A DNA stretch of 64,000 nucleotides from NCBI RefSeq assembly GCF_022179305.1, contig NZ_BPQP01000016.1, forward strand, positions 62,001 to 126,000, in the 5' to 3' direction. The notes below the pieces were generated by a model. It ran no database searches. It was not told the DNA's origin and was given only the letters and a program-made list of their open reading frames with translations. Shown piece by piece: positions 1 through 8,783 of this stretch. Every line of letters begins with the position of its first letter. Position 1 is the first letter of the stretch. Made by a program: the position numbers and the translations under genes. Source of the DNA: Methylobacterium iners. Its GTDB lineage: Bacteria > Pseudomonadota > Alphaproteobacteria > Rhizobiales > Beijerinckiaceae.

Positions 1-1248
1 GAGGTCGAGCGCCTCGCCGAGGCTCGCCGAGCGCACGACCGAGAGGACCGGCCCGAAGATCTCTTCGCGGTAGATGCGCATCTCGGGGCGGACGTGGTCG
101 AACAGCGAGCCGCCGATGTAGAAGCCGTTCTCGTAGCCCTGCAGGGTCAGGCCGCGGCCGTCTACGACGAGCTCGGCGCCCTCGCGCTCGCCGCTATCGA
201 TGTAGGACGAGACCCGATCGAGATGGGCCCGCGTCACGAGGGGGCCCATCTCGGCCTCCGGATCGGTGCCGGGGCCGACCTTCAAGGCGCGGACCCGCGG
301 CACCAGCCGCTCGACTAGGGCATCGGCCGTCTCACGGCCCACGGGGACGGCCACCGAGATCGCCATGCAGCGCTCGCCCGCAGAGCCGTAGGCCGCGCCC
401 ATCAGGGCGTCGACGGCGCCATCGAGGTCGGCGTCAGGCATGATCACCATGTGGTTCTTGGCGCCGCCCAGCGCCTGGACCCGCTTGCCGACGGCCGTGC
501 CGCGGCCGTGGATCGCCTCGGCGACCGGCGTCGAGCCCACGAAGGAGATTGCCTGGACCTCAGGGTGCTCGAGCAGCGCGTCGACCGCCGACTTGTCGCC
601 GTGGATCACGTTGAAGACGCCGTCCGGCAGGCCGGCCTCCTTCAGGAGCAGCGCGAGCTCGACCGCCAGCGAGGGATCGCGCTCGGAGGGCTTCATCACG
701 AAGGTGTTGCCGCAGACGAGCGCGACGGGGAACATCCACATCGGCACCATGGCCGGGAAGTTGAACGGCGAGATGCCCGCAACGACGCCCAGCGGCTCCC
801 GCAGCGAGATCACGTCGACGCCCCGGCCGACCTGTTCGGAGACCTCGCCCTTGAGGAGCTGGGGCGCGCCGCAGGCAAACTCGACGACCTCGAGGCCCCG
901 GATCATCTCACCGCGGGCGTCCGAGAGCACCTTGCCGTGCTCGGCGGTGATGATGGCGGCGAGGCGATCGATGTGGCGGTCGACGAGATCGCGGAAGCGG
1001 AACATGACCCGGGCCCGCACCTGCGCGGGCGTCGCTGCCCAGGACGGAAAGGCTTTTGCCGCGGCCTCGATCGCCGCCGCCGTCTCGTCTGGGGTCGCGA
1101 AGGGCACGTGGGCGGTGAGCGCTCCCGTCGCGGGATTGTGGACCGCGCCCCGGGCCTCGCCGCGACCCTCGACGCTCCGGCCGCCGATGAAATGCGGGAT
1201 GATCCGGGCGGCTTGCTCCGGGGCTTGCTGATGCGCGGCCAAGGCCAT
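1..1248 (-). CDS. mmsA: CoA-acylating methylmalonate/malonate-semialdehyde dehydrogenase, C-terminus cut by window edge
   Basis: NAD-dependent oxidation of methylmalonate or malonate semialdehyde to propionyl- or acetyl-CoA (valine, beta-alanine or 3-hydroxypropionate catabolism), in the cytoplasm. I translated 416 residues from the ATG at 1248. The aldehyde dehydrogenase landmarks are clear: [10 protein letters not shown] near residue 155, [13 protein letters not shown] in the Rossmann part, and the catalytic Cys in [11 protein letters not shown]. Cys within GERC and the absence of a usual general-base Glu loop fit the CoA-acylating class. About 80 C-terminal residues are missing beyond position 1. 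A Shine-Dalgarno-like AAGGA precedes the ATG. The gene lies 22 bases after the iron alcohol dehydrogenase, on the same strand, so the two are probably one operon. Confidence 0.9.
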   Translation of the reverse strand, partial: MALAAHQQAPEQAARIIPHFIGGRSVEGRGEARGAVHNPATGALTAHVPFATPDETAAAIEAAAKAFPSWAATPAQVRARVMFRFRDLVDRHIDRLAAIITAEHGKVLSDARGEMIRGLEVVEFACGAPQLLKGEVSEQVGRGVDVISLREPLGVVAGISPFNFPAMVPMWMFPVALVCGNTFVMKPSERDPSLAVELALLLKEAGLPDGVFNVIHGDKSAVDALLEHPEVQAISFVGSTPVAEAIHGRGTAVGKRVQALGGAKNHMVIMPDADLDGAVDALMGAAYGSAGERCMAISVAVPVGRETADALVERLVPRVRALKVGPGTDPEAEMGPLVTRAHLDRVSSYIDSGEREGAELVVDGRGLTLQGYENGFYIGGSLFDHVRPEMRIYREEIFGPVLSVVRSASLGEALDL

Positions 1249-1270
1249 GGAAGAAATCCTTCTTGTGCGT

Positions 1271-2440
1271 TCAGGCCTGCCAAGCCTGTTCGTAGAGGGC
1301 CGCGATCTCCGCGGCCGAGGGAATGCGGGGATTGTTGGCCGGCGAGCCCGAGGCGAGCGCCTGCTCGGCCATGAGCGGGATCAGCCCCCGCCAGCGGCCC
1401 TCGTCGATGCCGTAGGCGCGCGGGCTCGGCACTTCGAGGTCGGCATTGAGCTGGCGCAGCTCGGCGAGCAGGCGCTCGACTGCCTCCTCGTCGGGCGTAG
1501 CTTCCGTCGCCAGGCCCATGGCCCGGGCGCAATCCGCGTAGCGGCCGGGTGCGGCGGTAGCCGAGAAGGCCGTCACCACCGGCAGCAGCATGGCGTTCGA
1601 GAGCCCGTGGGCGACGTGGAAATGCGCGCCGATCGGCCGGCTCATGCCGTGGACGAGGGCGACGCTCGCGTTCGAGAAGGCGATGCCGGCCTGGAGCGCG
1701 CCGAGCATCATCGCCTCGCGCGCCGCGCGGTTGCCCGGCTCCCGGACGGCAGCGCGCAGGTTCGGCGCGATCGCCCGCATGGCGGTGAGCGCGACGCCGT
1801 CCGAGAACGGGTTCGCGCGCCGCGAGACGTAGCCCTCGATCGCGTGGGTCAGGGCGTCGATGCCGGTATCGGCCGTGAGCCGCGCGGGCTTCGTCAGCGT
1901 CAGCTCGTAATCGACGATCGCGGCCACCGGCAGGTAGGCCTGCCCGATGCAGAGCATCTTCTCGTCGGTGGCCTCGTCGGTGACGATGGTGAAGCGGGTC
2001 GCCTCCGAGCCGGTCCCGGCGGTCGTCGGGATCGCGATGACGGGCAGGCCCGGCCGATCCTCGACATGCGGCGCCTTGAGATCGCGCATCCGGCCGCCGC
2101 CGCGGGCAGCGAGGACGGCCACAGCCTTGGCGGTGTCGATCGGGCTGCCGCCGCCGAAGCCGATGACGCAATCGTGGTTCCCGCCCGCCATCGCCCCGAG
2201 CGCGGCCGCGACGGAGGCCTCGGTCGGATCGGGCACCGCCTCGGCGAAGGTGACCGCGCGCAGTCCAGCGGCGGTCAGGCTTGCGCTCAGGCGCTCGGCC
2301 GCGGGCTGGCTCGCGAGAAAGCGGTCGGTGACGATGAAGGGGCGCGACAGACCAAGGCCGCTCAGGACTGCGGCGACCTCGTCGAGCGCGCCGGCGCCGA
2401 TGCGGATGACGCGCGGCAGAGCGATGACCGCACCGGGCAT
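1271..2440 (-). CDS. Iron-containing alcohol dehydrogenase
   Basis: A 389-residue group III alcohol dehydrogenase, the usual family length. The nucleotide-binding [10 protein letters not shown] is near residue 98 and [10 protein letters not shown] near 137. Metal ligands are in [14 protein letters not shown] (Asp and His) and in the His-rich [19 protein letters not shown]. It should interconvert an alcohol or hydroxy acid with the aldehyde using NAD(P). Being first in an operon with a semialdehyde dehydrogenase, it may feed that enzyme (for example 3-hydroxypropionate or 3-hydroxyisobutyrate to semialdehyde), but the true substrate cannot be read from sequence. The LysR gene starts divergently at 2578. 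Confidence 0.9.
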   Translation of the reverse strand: MPGAVIALPRVIRIGAGALDEVAAVLSGLGLSRPFIVTDRFLASQPAAERLSASLTAAGLRAVTFAEAVPDPTEASVAAALGAMAGGNHDCVIGFGGGSPIDTAKAVAVLAARGGGRMRDLKAPHVEDRPGLPVIAIPTTAGTGSEATRFTIVTDEATDEKMLCIGQAYLPVAAIVDYELTLTKPARLTADTGIDALTHAIEGYVSRRANPFSDGVALTAMRAIAPNLRAAVREPGNRAAREAMMLGALQAGIAFSNASVALVHGMSRPIGAHFHVAHGLSNAMLLPVVTAFSATAAPGRYADCARAMGLATEATPDEEAVERLLAELRQLNADLEVPSPRAYGIDEGRWRGLIPLMAEQALASGSPANNPRIPSAAEIAALYEQAWQA

Positions 2441-2515
2441 GGCTTTCTCTCCCTGGCCGTCCGGCGTCTCTCGCTTCCGTTGCCGGACGGTACGCCTGTT
2501 GCACGGAGGCTAGCA

Positions 2516-2562
2516 TTGACATCAGCGCACAGACACCGGAACTCTCGCCCAGTTTCTGTGCG
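2516..2562. promoter_or_regulatory. Divergent promoter/operator region with inverted repeat
   Basis: Between the alcohol dehydrogenase start (2440) and the LysR start there is a TTGACA at 2516-2521 reading toward the LysR gene. An inverted repeat CGCACAGA (2526-2533) / TCTGTGCG (2555-2562) has a 21-base spacer. LysR regulators usually bind such dyads and repress themselves while activating the divergent operon. The assignment is inference. Confidence 0.4.
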
Positions 2563-2577
2563 AAGATGCGGGAGCCG

Positions 2578-3513
2578 ATGCCCAAGCCCTTCGATTGGGA
2601 CGATCTCCGCTTCTTCCTGGCCGTCGCCCGGTCCGGCACGATTTCGGGTGCTGGGCAGCGGCTGGCGAGCGACCACGCCACGGTGAGCCGACGCATCACC
2701 GGCCTCGAGACGGCGCTCGGCGCCAAGCTGTTCGAGCGCAACCCGCACGGCTACAACCTGACCCAGCCCGGCGAGCGGCTGCTCGCTTCCGCGCAGGCGA
2801 TCGAGACGGAGGCCTTGAAGGCCGAGCGCGACGTCGCGGATGCCGATCTCGCGGTCGCCGGCACGGTCCGGATCAGCACGCTCGAGGGCTTCGGCAACTT
2901 CTTCCTCGCCGGACGCCTGCCGGCCTTCGCCAAGGCGAACCCGAACCTCGCCGTGGAGCTCATCGCGATCCAGCAGATCGTCGCGCTGTCGCGGCGCGAA
3001 TCCGACATCGCCGTGACCCTGGACCCGCCGCAGAGCGGGCGCTTCCTGCGCGATCCGCTCACCGATTACCTGCTCTTCCTCTACGGCGCCCGCGGCTACC
3101 TGGAGGCGCATCCTCCGATCGCGAGCCGGGCCGATCTGAGTCGCCACACCTTCGTCGGCTACATCGACGACCTCGTCTTCATGCGCGGGCTCGACTACCT
3201 CGACGAGGTCGGCGGACGCGGAAGCCGGGCCCGCGTTCAGAGTTCGAGCCTGCATGCGCAGATGGAGGCGACCTTGTCCGGCTACGGGCTCTGCGTGCTG
3301 CCGGCCTTCATGGCGAGCCGGCACGCGGATCTCGTTCCGGTTCTCCCCGGAGAGATCTGCCTGCGCCGGAGCTACACCCTCGTTACCCATGCCGATATTG
3401 CCGAGACGGCGCGGGTGCGGGCCGCCCGTCGCTTCATCCGCGAGGAGGTCGAGGCCGCCCGCGGTCTGTTCCTCGGCCTCGGCGACGTCCCCGCGCCGAA
3501 CGGGCGGGCTTGA
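2578..3513 (+). CDS. LysR-family transcriptional regulator
   Basis: 311 residues from the ATG at 2578, which is favoured because family members begin within a few residues of FDWDDLRFFLAV; an in-frame ATG lies at 2566. The N-terminal winged helix covers residues 4-62 (GAGQRLASDHATVSRRI is the recognition region). The substrate-binding domain follows from about residue 90. It most resembles LysR proteins that regulate single catabolic operons. Its divergent position makes it the likely regulator of the mmsA/alcohol dehydrogenase operon, responding to an unknown metabolite. Confidence 0.88.
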   Translation: MPKPFDWDDLRFFLAVARSGTISGAGQRLASDHATVSRRITGLETALGAKLFERNPHGYNLTQPGERLLASAQAIETEALKAERDVADADLAVAGTVRISTLEGFGNFFLAGRLPAFAKANPNLAVELIAIQQIVALSRRESDIAVTLDPPQSGRFLRDPLTDYLLFLYGARGYLEAHPPIASRADLSRHTFVGYIDDLVFMRGLDYLDEVGGRGSRARVQSSSLHAQMEATLSGYGLCVLPAFMASRHADLVPVLPGEICLRRSYTLVTHADIAETARVRAARRFIREEVEAARGLFLGLGDVPAPNGRA

Positions 3514-3602
3514 CATCGGAATGACGAACGGGCGCCGCGCGATGATCTCGCGCGACGCCCGACTGCCGTCTCGACGATCGCCGGTTCAGACGTGAGCCGG
3601 CG

Positions 3603-3806
3603 TCAGAGCCCGCGCTTCACCGCGTCGGCGGCGTTCTTGATGCCGTCCTTGGCATCGCCGACGGTCTTCTGGGCGTCGCCCTTGAGCTCCTGTCCCTTGC
3701 CCTCGGCGCGGAGCTTGTCGTCGCCCGTCGCCGAGCCGATGCCCTGCTTGGCGTTGCCGACGGCGTCGTTGACGAGGCCCTTGATCTTGTCGGTCGTGCT
3801 GCTCAT
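3603..3806 (-). CDS. CsbD-family small stress protein
   Basis: 67 residues, hydrophilic and helical, with the CsbD pattern: [19 protein letters not shown], then [20 protein letters not shown], ending in a Lys-rich tail. Proteins of this family accumulate under general stress in many bacteria; the molecular role is unknown. It is transcribed alone and divergently from tadA. Length and composition match the family closely. Confidence 0.85.
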   Translation of the reverse strand: MSSTTDKIKGLVNDAVGNAKQGIGSATGDDKLRAEGKGQELKGDAQKTVGDAKDGIKNAADAVKRGL

Positions 3807-3911
3807 CGTGAAGCTCCTGTCGTGGTGCGGCCTTCACCGCGTCTCAGGAGCCAACGGACGCCGCAGGGCGATGTTCCGTCGATTAACATTCCCGCGCCGA
3901 GGGACGATGCC

Positions 3912-4391
3912 ATGGGCGACCCCAAGCCCGATCTCGAGCGCGAGCCTCCTGGCGACGATCCGCTGGGCCTCGCCTTCGCCGCCGCCCGCCGCGCCGCGGA
4001 GACCGGCGAGGTGCCCGTCGGCGCCGTCGTCGTGCGCGAGGGCGAGGTCCTGGCCATCGCCCACAACCGGCCCCGCGCCCTGCACGACCCGACGGCGCAT
4101 GCGGAGATCCTAGCGATCCGCGCCGCTTGCGCGAAGCTCGGCGACGAGCGGCTGACGGGCTGCGACCTCTACGTCACCCTGGAGCCCTGCCCCATGTGCG
4201 CGGGCGCGATCAGTCTCGCGCGCATCCGGCGGCTCTACTTCGCGGCCTCCGACCCGAAGGGCGGCGGCGTCGAGCACGGGCCGCGCCTATTCAACCAGCC
4301 GACCTGCCACCATGTCCCGGAGGTCTACGGCGGGCTGCGCGAGGCGGAAGCGGCGACGCTGCTCCGCGACTTCTTCGCGAGCCGGCGCTGA
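3912..4391 (+). CDS. tadA: tRNA-specific adenosine deaminase (TadA-like)
   Basis: 159 residues. Zinc-dependent deaminase expected to convert wobble adenosine 34 of tRNA-Arg(ACG) to inosine. The HAE motif (His63, Glu65) and PCPMC (Cys93, Cys96) supply the zinc ligands and the proton shuttle. The ATG at 3912 is chosen because upstream in-frame codons from 3822 encode no family sequence. The start of the SDR gene follows 11 bases after the stop. Other cytidine/guanine deaminases share the motif, but FFASRR at the C-terminus and the VPVGAVVV context fit TadA. Confidence 0.85.
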   Translation: MGDPKPDLEREPPGDDPLGLAFAAARRAAETGEVPVGAVVVREGEVLAIAHNRPRALHDPTAHAEILAIRAACAKLGDERLTGCDLYVTLEPCPMCAGAISLARIRRLYFAASDPKGGGVEHGPRLFNQPTCHHVPEVYGGLREAEAATLLRDFFASRR

Positions 4392-4402
4392 GGGAGAAGA
4401 GG

Positions 4403-5104
4403 ATGGTGCCCCGTTACGAGCGCGCCCTCATCGTCGGCGCGGGTTCGGGTCTCAGCGCCTCGCTGGCCCGGCTGCTGGCGGCAGAGGGTCTGCGCATCGG
4501 CCTGGCCGCCCGTGATGCCGCCAAGCTCGCCGATCTCGCGCGTGAGACGGGCTCCGCCGTCCATGCCTGCGACGCGACGAAGCCGGCCGAGGTCGAAGCG
4601 CTGTTCGCGCGGATCGAGTCGGCGCTGGGCGGTTCGCCGGACGTGGTCATCTACAACGCCAGTGGTCGGGTCCGCGGCGCGATCGAGGATCTCGATGTGG
4701 AAGCTGTGGCGGGGGCGCTGATGACGAGCGCCTATGGCGGGTTCCTGGTGGCCCAGGCTGCCGCCCGGCGGATGCTGCCGGCCCGCCACGGCGCGATCCT
4801 GTTCACGGGGGCTTCGGCGAGCGTGAAGGGCTATGCCGGCTCCGCACCCTTCGCGATGGGCAAGTTCGCCCTGCGCGGCCTGTCGCAGAGCCTCGCCCGC
4901 GAATTGCAGCCGAAGGGCATCCACGTCGCCCACTTCGTCATCGACGGCGCGATCCGCAGCGCAGGCCGCCCAGAGCCGGCGGATTCCCCCGACAGCACCC
5001 TCGATCCCGACGCCATCGCCAGGGCCTATTGCGACGTGCTGCGCCAGGACCGCAGCGCCTGGACATCGGAGGTGGAGCTGCGGCCGTGGGTGGAGCGGTT
5101 CTGA
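4403..5104 (+). CDS. SDR-family protein with altered active site
   Basis: 233 residues of short-chain dehydrogenase fold, just downstream of tadA with AGGGAGAAGAGG as ribosome site. The N-terminal nucleotide motif is VGAGSGLSASLA, diverged from the usual TGxxxGIG. The segment GASASVKGYAGSAPFAMGK aligns with the catalytic Ser/Tyr/Lys region, but the Tyr of YxxxK is Phe150, followed by Lys154. A classical redox role is therefore doubtful. Substrate unknown. It may be a pseudo-enzyme or use another residue such as Tyr144. Confidence 0.8.
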   Translation: MVPRYERALIVGAGSGLSASLARLLAAEGLRIGLAARDAAKLADLARETGSAVHACDATKPAEVEALFARIESALGGSPDVVIYNASGRVRGAIEDLDVEAVAGALMTSAYGGFLVAQAAARRMLPARHGAILFTGASASVKGYAGSAPFAMGKFALRGLSQSLARELQPKGIHVAHFVIDGAIRSAGRPEPADSPDSTLDPDAIARAYCDVLRQDRSAWTSEVELRPWVERF

Positions 5105-5176
5105 ACCCGTCGCGGTCTCCTTCTGCCCAAGTGCATCTCCGGAGAGGATGACCTCAAGGGAATCGGGGGACCGGGG

Positions 5177-5791
5177 ATGATCGCTTGCCGCCTCGCCGCT
5201 GGCGCTATCGCGCTCGTCGCCATGGCCGGCTTCACGGCCGGCTTCGTCGCCGTGTTCGGACGGACGGGGTCGCTCGCCGCGGCGGCGGCCGTCATGCTTT
5301 CCTACTTCACGAACATCACCGCCCTGCTCGTCGCCGGCCTGTTCCTGGCAACCCTCGTCCGGCCGGCGCGATGGCTGAGCTCGCGCCTCCTCGCGGCGGC
5401 GGCGCTCACCGTCGTGCTGGTCGGCGTCGTCCAGTTCCTCCTCCTGTCCGGAACGAAGGTGCCTCGAGGCGGGGATGCGATCGCGGACCTTCTGCTTCAC
5501 GTCGTCCTGCCGCTGGCCGTGCCGTTCTACTGGCTCGCCTGCGGCGTGAAGGGTCAGCTGCGATTTCACGATCCGCTGGCGTGGACGCTCTACCCGCTCG
5601 CCTACCTCGCCTTCGCCCTGGTTCGCGGCGAGGCGACGGGCCGCTACGCCTATCCCTTCATCGACGTCGCGCGGACCGGCTGGCACATGGTGATCGCGCA
5701 CGCGGTCGCCATCACGGTCGCCTTCATCGCGACGGGGTTCGGGTTGGTCGCGTTGGACGGGTTCCTGGCGAGGCGAAAGGACGGGGCGTAG
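5177..5791 (+). CDS. Pr6Pr-type integral membrane protein
   Basis: 204 residues with about six hydrophobic segments, beginning with an uncleaved segment at residues 5-28. The pattern SYFTNITALLV near residue 43, and FYWLAC plus the YPFIDV segment late in the chain, fit the Pr6Pr (FAR-17a/AIG1-like) membrane family of unknown function. It is monocistronic, 72 bases after the SDR stop. Location is the inner membrane. No catalytic role can be assigned. Confidence 0.7.
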   Translation: MIACRLAAGAIALVAMAGFTAGFVAVFGRTGSLAAAAAVMLSYFTNITALLVAGLFLATLVRPARWLSSRLLAAAALTVVLVGVVQFLLLSGTKVPRGGDAIADLLLHVVLPLAVPFYWLACGVKGQLRFHDPLAWTLYPLAYLAFALVRGEATGRYAYPFIDVARTGWHMVIAHAVAITVAFIATGFGLVALDGFLARRKDGA

Positions 5792-5828
5792 CCCTCCCGC
5801 CGGCTGCCGGCGCTCGGAACGCGACGGC

Positions 5829-7307
5829 CTACGCCGCCGCCAGCGGCTTCGACACGTCCTCCAGCGACTTGCCCTCGGCGGCCGTGCCCCAGATTCCGCC
5901 GACGATCGCGGCGACTGCCATCAGGATGGCGCCGATGGCGTAGCCGATCAGCACGTTGTCGCGGGACCCCGTCTCGACCAGCGCCCCGAACAGCAGCGGC
6001 CCCGAGACGCCGCCGATGCCGGTGCCGAGCGCGTAGAACACCGCGATGGCCAGCGCCCGAATCTCGAGCGGGAACGTCTCGGCCACCGTCAGGTAGGCCG
6101 CGCTCGCCGCCGCGCTCGCGAAGAAGAACACCACCATCCAGGCCGCGGTCTGGCCAACGGGCCCGAACACCTCGATCTTGAAGAGGTAGCCGGTGATCGC
6201 CAGCAGCGCCGCCGAGATGCCGTAGGTGAAGGCGATCATCGGCCGGCGCCCGATCGTGTCGAACAGGCGCCCGAGCAGGAGCGGACCGAGGAAGGAGCCC
6301 AGCGCGAAAGGCAAGAGGTACCAGCCGACATGGTCGTCCGGCACGCCGTAGAAGCGCTGCAGCACCAGGGCGTAGGTGAAGAACAGGGCGTTGTAGAAGA
6401 AGGCCTGCGCCACCATCAGCGCGAGGCCGACCAGCGTCTGCTTGCGGTGGCCGACGAGCATCGTGCCGAACACCTCCTTCAGCGGGGTGTGGCTGCGGGT
6501 CTTGAGCCTCATGCGCTTCGTCTCGTCGACGGGCGGGAGCACGTGGCCCTCGTCGGTGAAGCGCTTCTCGATTCCGGCCACCACGCGGTCGGCCTCGGCG
6601 ATACGCCCGTGGGTGACGAGCCAGCGCGGGCTCTCGGGAATCCAGCTCCGCAGCAGCAGGATGGTGAGCCCGATGCCTCCGCCGACGAAGAAGGCGACCC
6701 GCCAGCCCCAGGCCGGATCGATCACGTCGGGTCGCAAGAGCACGATGGAGAGGATGGAGCCGCCCGCCGCGCCGATCCAGAACGAGCCGTTGATGACGAG
6801 ATCGGTCCAGCCGCGCACGCGAGCGGGCACGAGCTCCTGGATCGTCGAGTTGATCGCGGTGTACTCGCCGCCGATCCCGGCGCCCGTCAGGAAGCGGAAG
6901 AAGCAGAAGCTCCAGATGTCCCAGGACAGGCCCGTGGCCGCGGTGGCCGCGAGGTAGAGGGCCAGCGTGATGAAGAACAGCTTCTTGCGCCCGATCCGAT
7001 CGGTGAGCCAGCCGAAGCCGAGCGCGCCCAGCACCGCGCCGACGAGGTAGGCGCTCGCGGCAAGGCCGACGTCGAATTCCGAGAAACTCATCGGCTCCTT
7101 GCGCAGCGCCCCGACGAGGGAGCCGGCGAGCGTCACCTCAAGTCCGTCGAGGACCCAGGTGATGCCGAGCGCCACGATGACGAGGGTGTGGAAGCGTCCC
7201 CAGGGCAGCCGGTCGAGCCGGGCCGCGATGTCGGTGTCGACGACCGTCCCCATCGGGACGGTCTCGGGCGCCGCGGCGCCCGGATGTGCCGCTGATCGGC
7301 TCGCCAT
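5829..7307 (-). CDS. MFS transporter (sugar/acid:proton symporter type)
   Basis: 492 residues with about 12 membrane helices. The loop 2-3 signature GWLTDRIGRKKLF (near residue 100) and the loop 8-9 signature GRLFDTIGRRPMI are both present, as is IPESPRWLVTHGR after helix 6. These are features of the metabolite:H+ symporter and sugar-porter branches. The substrate is not evident. The start is taken at the ATG at 7307; a second in-frame ATG (MGTVVD) lies 18 codons in. No neighbouring catabolic gene points to a substrate. Confidence 0.88.
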   Translation of the reverse strand: MASRSAAHPGAAAPETVPMGTVVDTDIAARLDRLPWGRFHTLVIVALGITWVLDGLEVTLAGSLVGALRKEPMSFSEFDVGLAASAYLVGAVLGALGFGWLTDRIGRKKLFFITLALYLAATAATGLSWDIWSFCFFRFLTGAGIGGEYTAINSTIQELVPARVRGWTDLVINGSFWIGAAGGSILSIVLLRPDVIDPAWGWRVAFFVGGGIGLTILLLRSWIPESPRWLVTHGRIAEADRVVAGIEKRFTDEGHVLPPVDETKRMRLKTRSHTPLKEVFGTMLVGHRKQTLVGLALMVAQAFFYNALFFTYALVLQRFYGVPDDHVGWYLLPFALGSFLGPLLLGRLFDTIGRRPMIAFTYGISAALLAITGYLFKIEVFGPVGQTAAWMVVFFFASAAASAAYLTVAETFPLEIRALAIAVFYALGTGIGGVSGPLLFGALVETGSRDNVLIGYAIGAILMAVAAIVGGIWGTAAEGKSLEDVSKPLAAA

Positions 7308-7426
7308 CGACCCCTCATTAACGGTGATTCAAGAGACTTGTTGGGAACAGCGCCCGAATCGCCGCGGTTCCGGCGAAAGTTCACCTCCCTCGGGTTGGCT
7401 GAGCGCACTCGAACGGGTGCGCCCCC

Positions 7427-7696
7427 ATGAAGACGTCGTTTCGCATCGCGCTGTTCACCACTACGGCACTCGCCGCGCTCGGTGCCGCACCGACCCGGGG
7501 CGCCGACGGTATGCTTGCACGGGAGGCCACGCCGGCCCCGCTCTCGGGGGCGGAGCGGTGGCGGTTGCGCCCGGCGGAGGTGACGACGACGGGTGCCACG
7601 GCGAAGCGGCCGGGCAAGGCGGGGCAGGCATCGGAGATTCCCGAGGCGCGCCGGGCCGTGCGGATGGTCTATCCGGGCTTGACCGCGGCCCGCTGA
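7427..7696 (+). CDS. Small exported hypothetical protein
   Basis: 89 residues beginning MKTSFRIALFTTTALAALG, a plausible signal peptide with cleavage near GADG at residues 25-28. The mature part is polar and rich in Ala, Arg and Thr, without recognisable domains. It ends one base before the stop of the convergent oppC gene. Codon use is like its neighbours, but no family is recognised, so the call rests on the signal peptide and open frame. Confidence 0.5.
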   Translation: MKTSFRIALFTTTALAALGAAPTRGADGMLAREATPAPLSGAERWRLRPAEVTTTGATAKRPGKAGQASEIPEARRAVRMVYPGLTAAR

Positions 7697-7697
7697 G

Positions 7698-8783
7698 CTA
7701 GCGCCTCGCGCGCGGATCGAGGGCGTCGCCCAGCGCGTCGCCGAGCAGGTTGAGGGCTACCAGCGTCGCGACGAGGAAGGCCGCCGGTCCGGCGAGCATC
7801 CAGGGCGTGGCCTCGAGCGTCCGCACGCCCTCGGCGATGAGCGCGCCCCAGCTGGTCGCGGGCTCCTGCACGCCGAGGCCGAGGAAGGACAGGAAGCTCT
7901 CGAGCAGGATCACCCGTGGCACCAGCAGGGTCGCGGCCGCGATCACGGGGCCGAGCGTGTTCGGAACGATGTGGCGGCGCAGGATCGCGGCACCGCTCAG
8001 GCCCAGGGCCTCGGCCGCGCGGACGAAGTCGCGCTCGCGCAGCGACAGGGTCTGGGTGCGGACGATGCGGGCGATGTCGAGCCACTCGACGGCGGCGATC
8101 GCGAAGAGGATCAGGGCGAGGCTCGCCCGAAAGAACACCACCAGCACGATCACGAAGAACACGAAGGGGAGCGCGTAGAGGATGTCGACGAACCGCATCA
8201 TCGCGGCGTCGACCCCGCCCCCGGCATAGCCGGAGACCGCGCCGTAGACGGTCCCGATCAGGAGTGCAGCCAGCGTGGCGACGAGCCCGATCAGCAGCGA
8301 GACCTGCCCCGCCACGAGGCTGCGGGTGAGGAGGTCGCGCCCGAGCGTGTCGGTCCCGAGCAGGAAATGGAGCCGCCGCACCGGCGCCTCGACGACGAGG
8401 CGCCGACCGTCGGGCGCCCGTTCCAGGATCGCAGCCTCGCCGAACAGGTCGGAGCGCGGCAGGTAGGCGAGCACCCGCGGGTCGATCGCTCGCTCCGCGG
8501 TCAGGGTGAGGCGGACGCTGCCGGCCTCCTGGCTCACCGCCTCCAGCGTGACGCGCATGCGGATCGCCAGGCGCTCCAGGACCGGGTGGATCGCCTCGGG
8601 CCGCGGATGGCCGGCCAGCCCCGGCGGCGTGCGCACGAGGTCGGGGTAGATGCGGTCCGGCGCGCGGCCGGTCAGGAACGGCCCGATCAGGCAGGCGAGG
8701 GTCACGAGCAGGAGCAGGCCCAGCGCCGCCAGGGCGAGGCGGTCGCCGGCCAGCCGGGCGGCGGCACGGGGCAGGCCCGTCAC
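7698..8783 (-). CDS. Oligopeptide ABC transporter permease, OppC type
   Basis: 361 residues from the GTG at 8783, whose GTGA overlaps the oppB stop. After membrane helix 1 (residues 13-38) there is a periplasmic segment of about 100 residues before LGTDTLGRDLLTR, longer than in typical OppC. The BPD permease domain follows, with the EAA-loop region RAAEALGLSGAAILRRHIVP that contacts the ATPase. With OppB it would form the membrane channel for peptides or similar solutes. No ATPase gene follows; the next gene is convergent. Confidence 0.85.
   Translation of the reverse strand: MTGLPRAAARLAGDRLALAALGLLLLVTLACLIGPFLTGRAPDRIYPDLVRTPPGLAGHPRPEAIHPVLERLAIRMRVTLEAVSQEAGSVRLTLTAERAIDPRVLAYLPRSDLFGEAAILERAPDGRRLVVEAPVRRLHFLLGTDTLGRDLLTRSLVAGQVSLLIGLVATLAALLIGTVYGAVSGYAGGGVDAAMMRFVDILYALPFVFFVIVLVVFFRASLALILFAIAAVEWLDIARIVRTQTLSLRERDFVRAAEALGLSGAAILRRHIVPNTLGPVIAAATLLVPRVILLESFLSFLGLGVQEPATSWGALIAEGVRTLEATPWMLAGPAAFLVATLVALNLLGDALGDALDPRARR

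Noticed and set aside
903-2741. A 612-codon minus-strand open frame across the alcohol dehydrogenase gene
   Set aside because: It is an arginine-rich shadow in another frame of the real 1271-2440 gene; composition is that of GC-rich antisense or off-frame translation.
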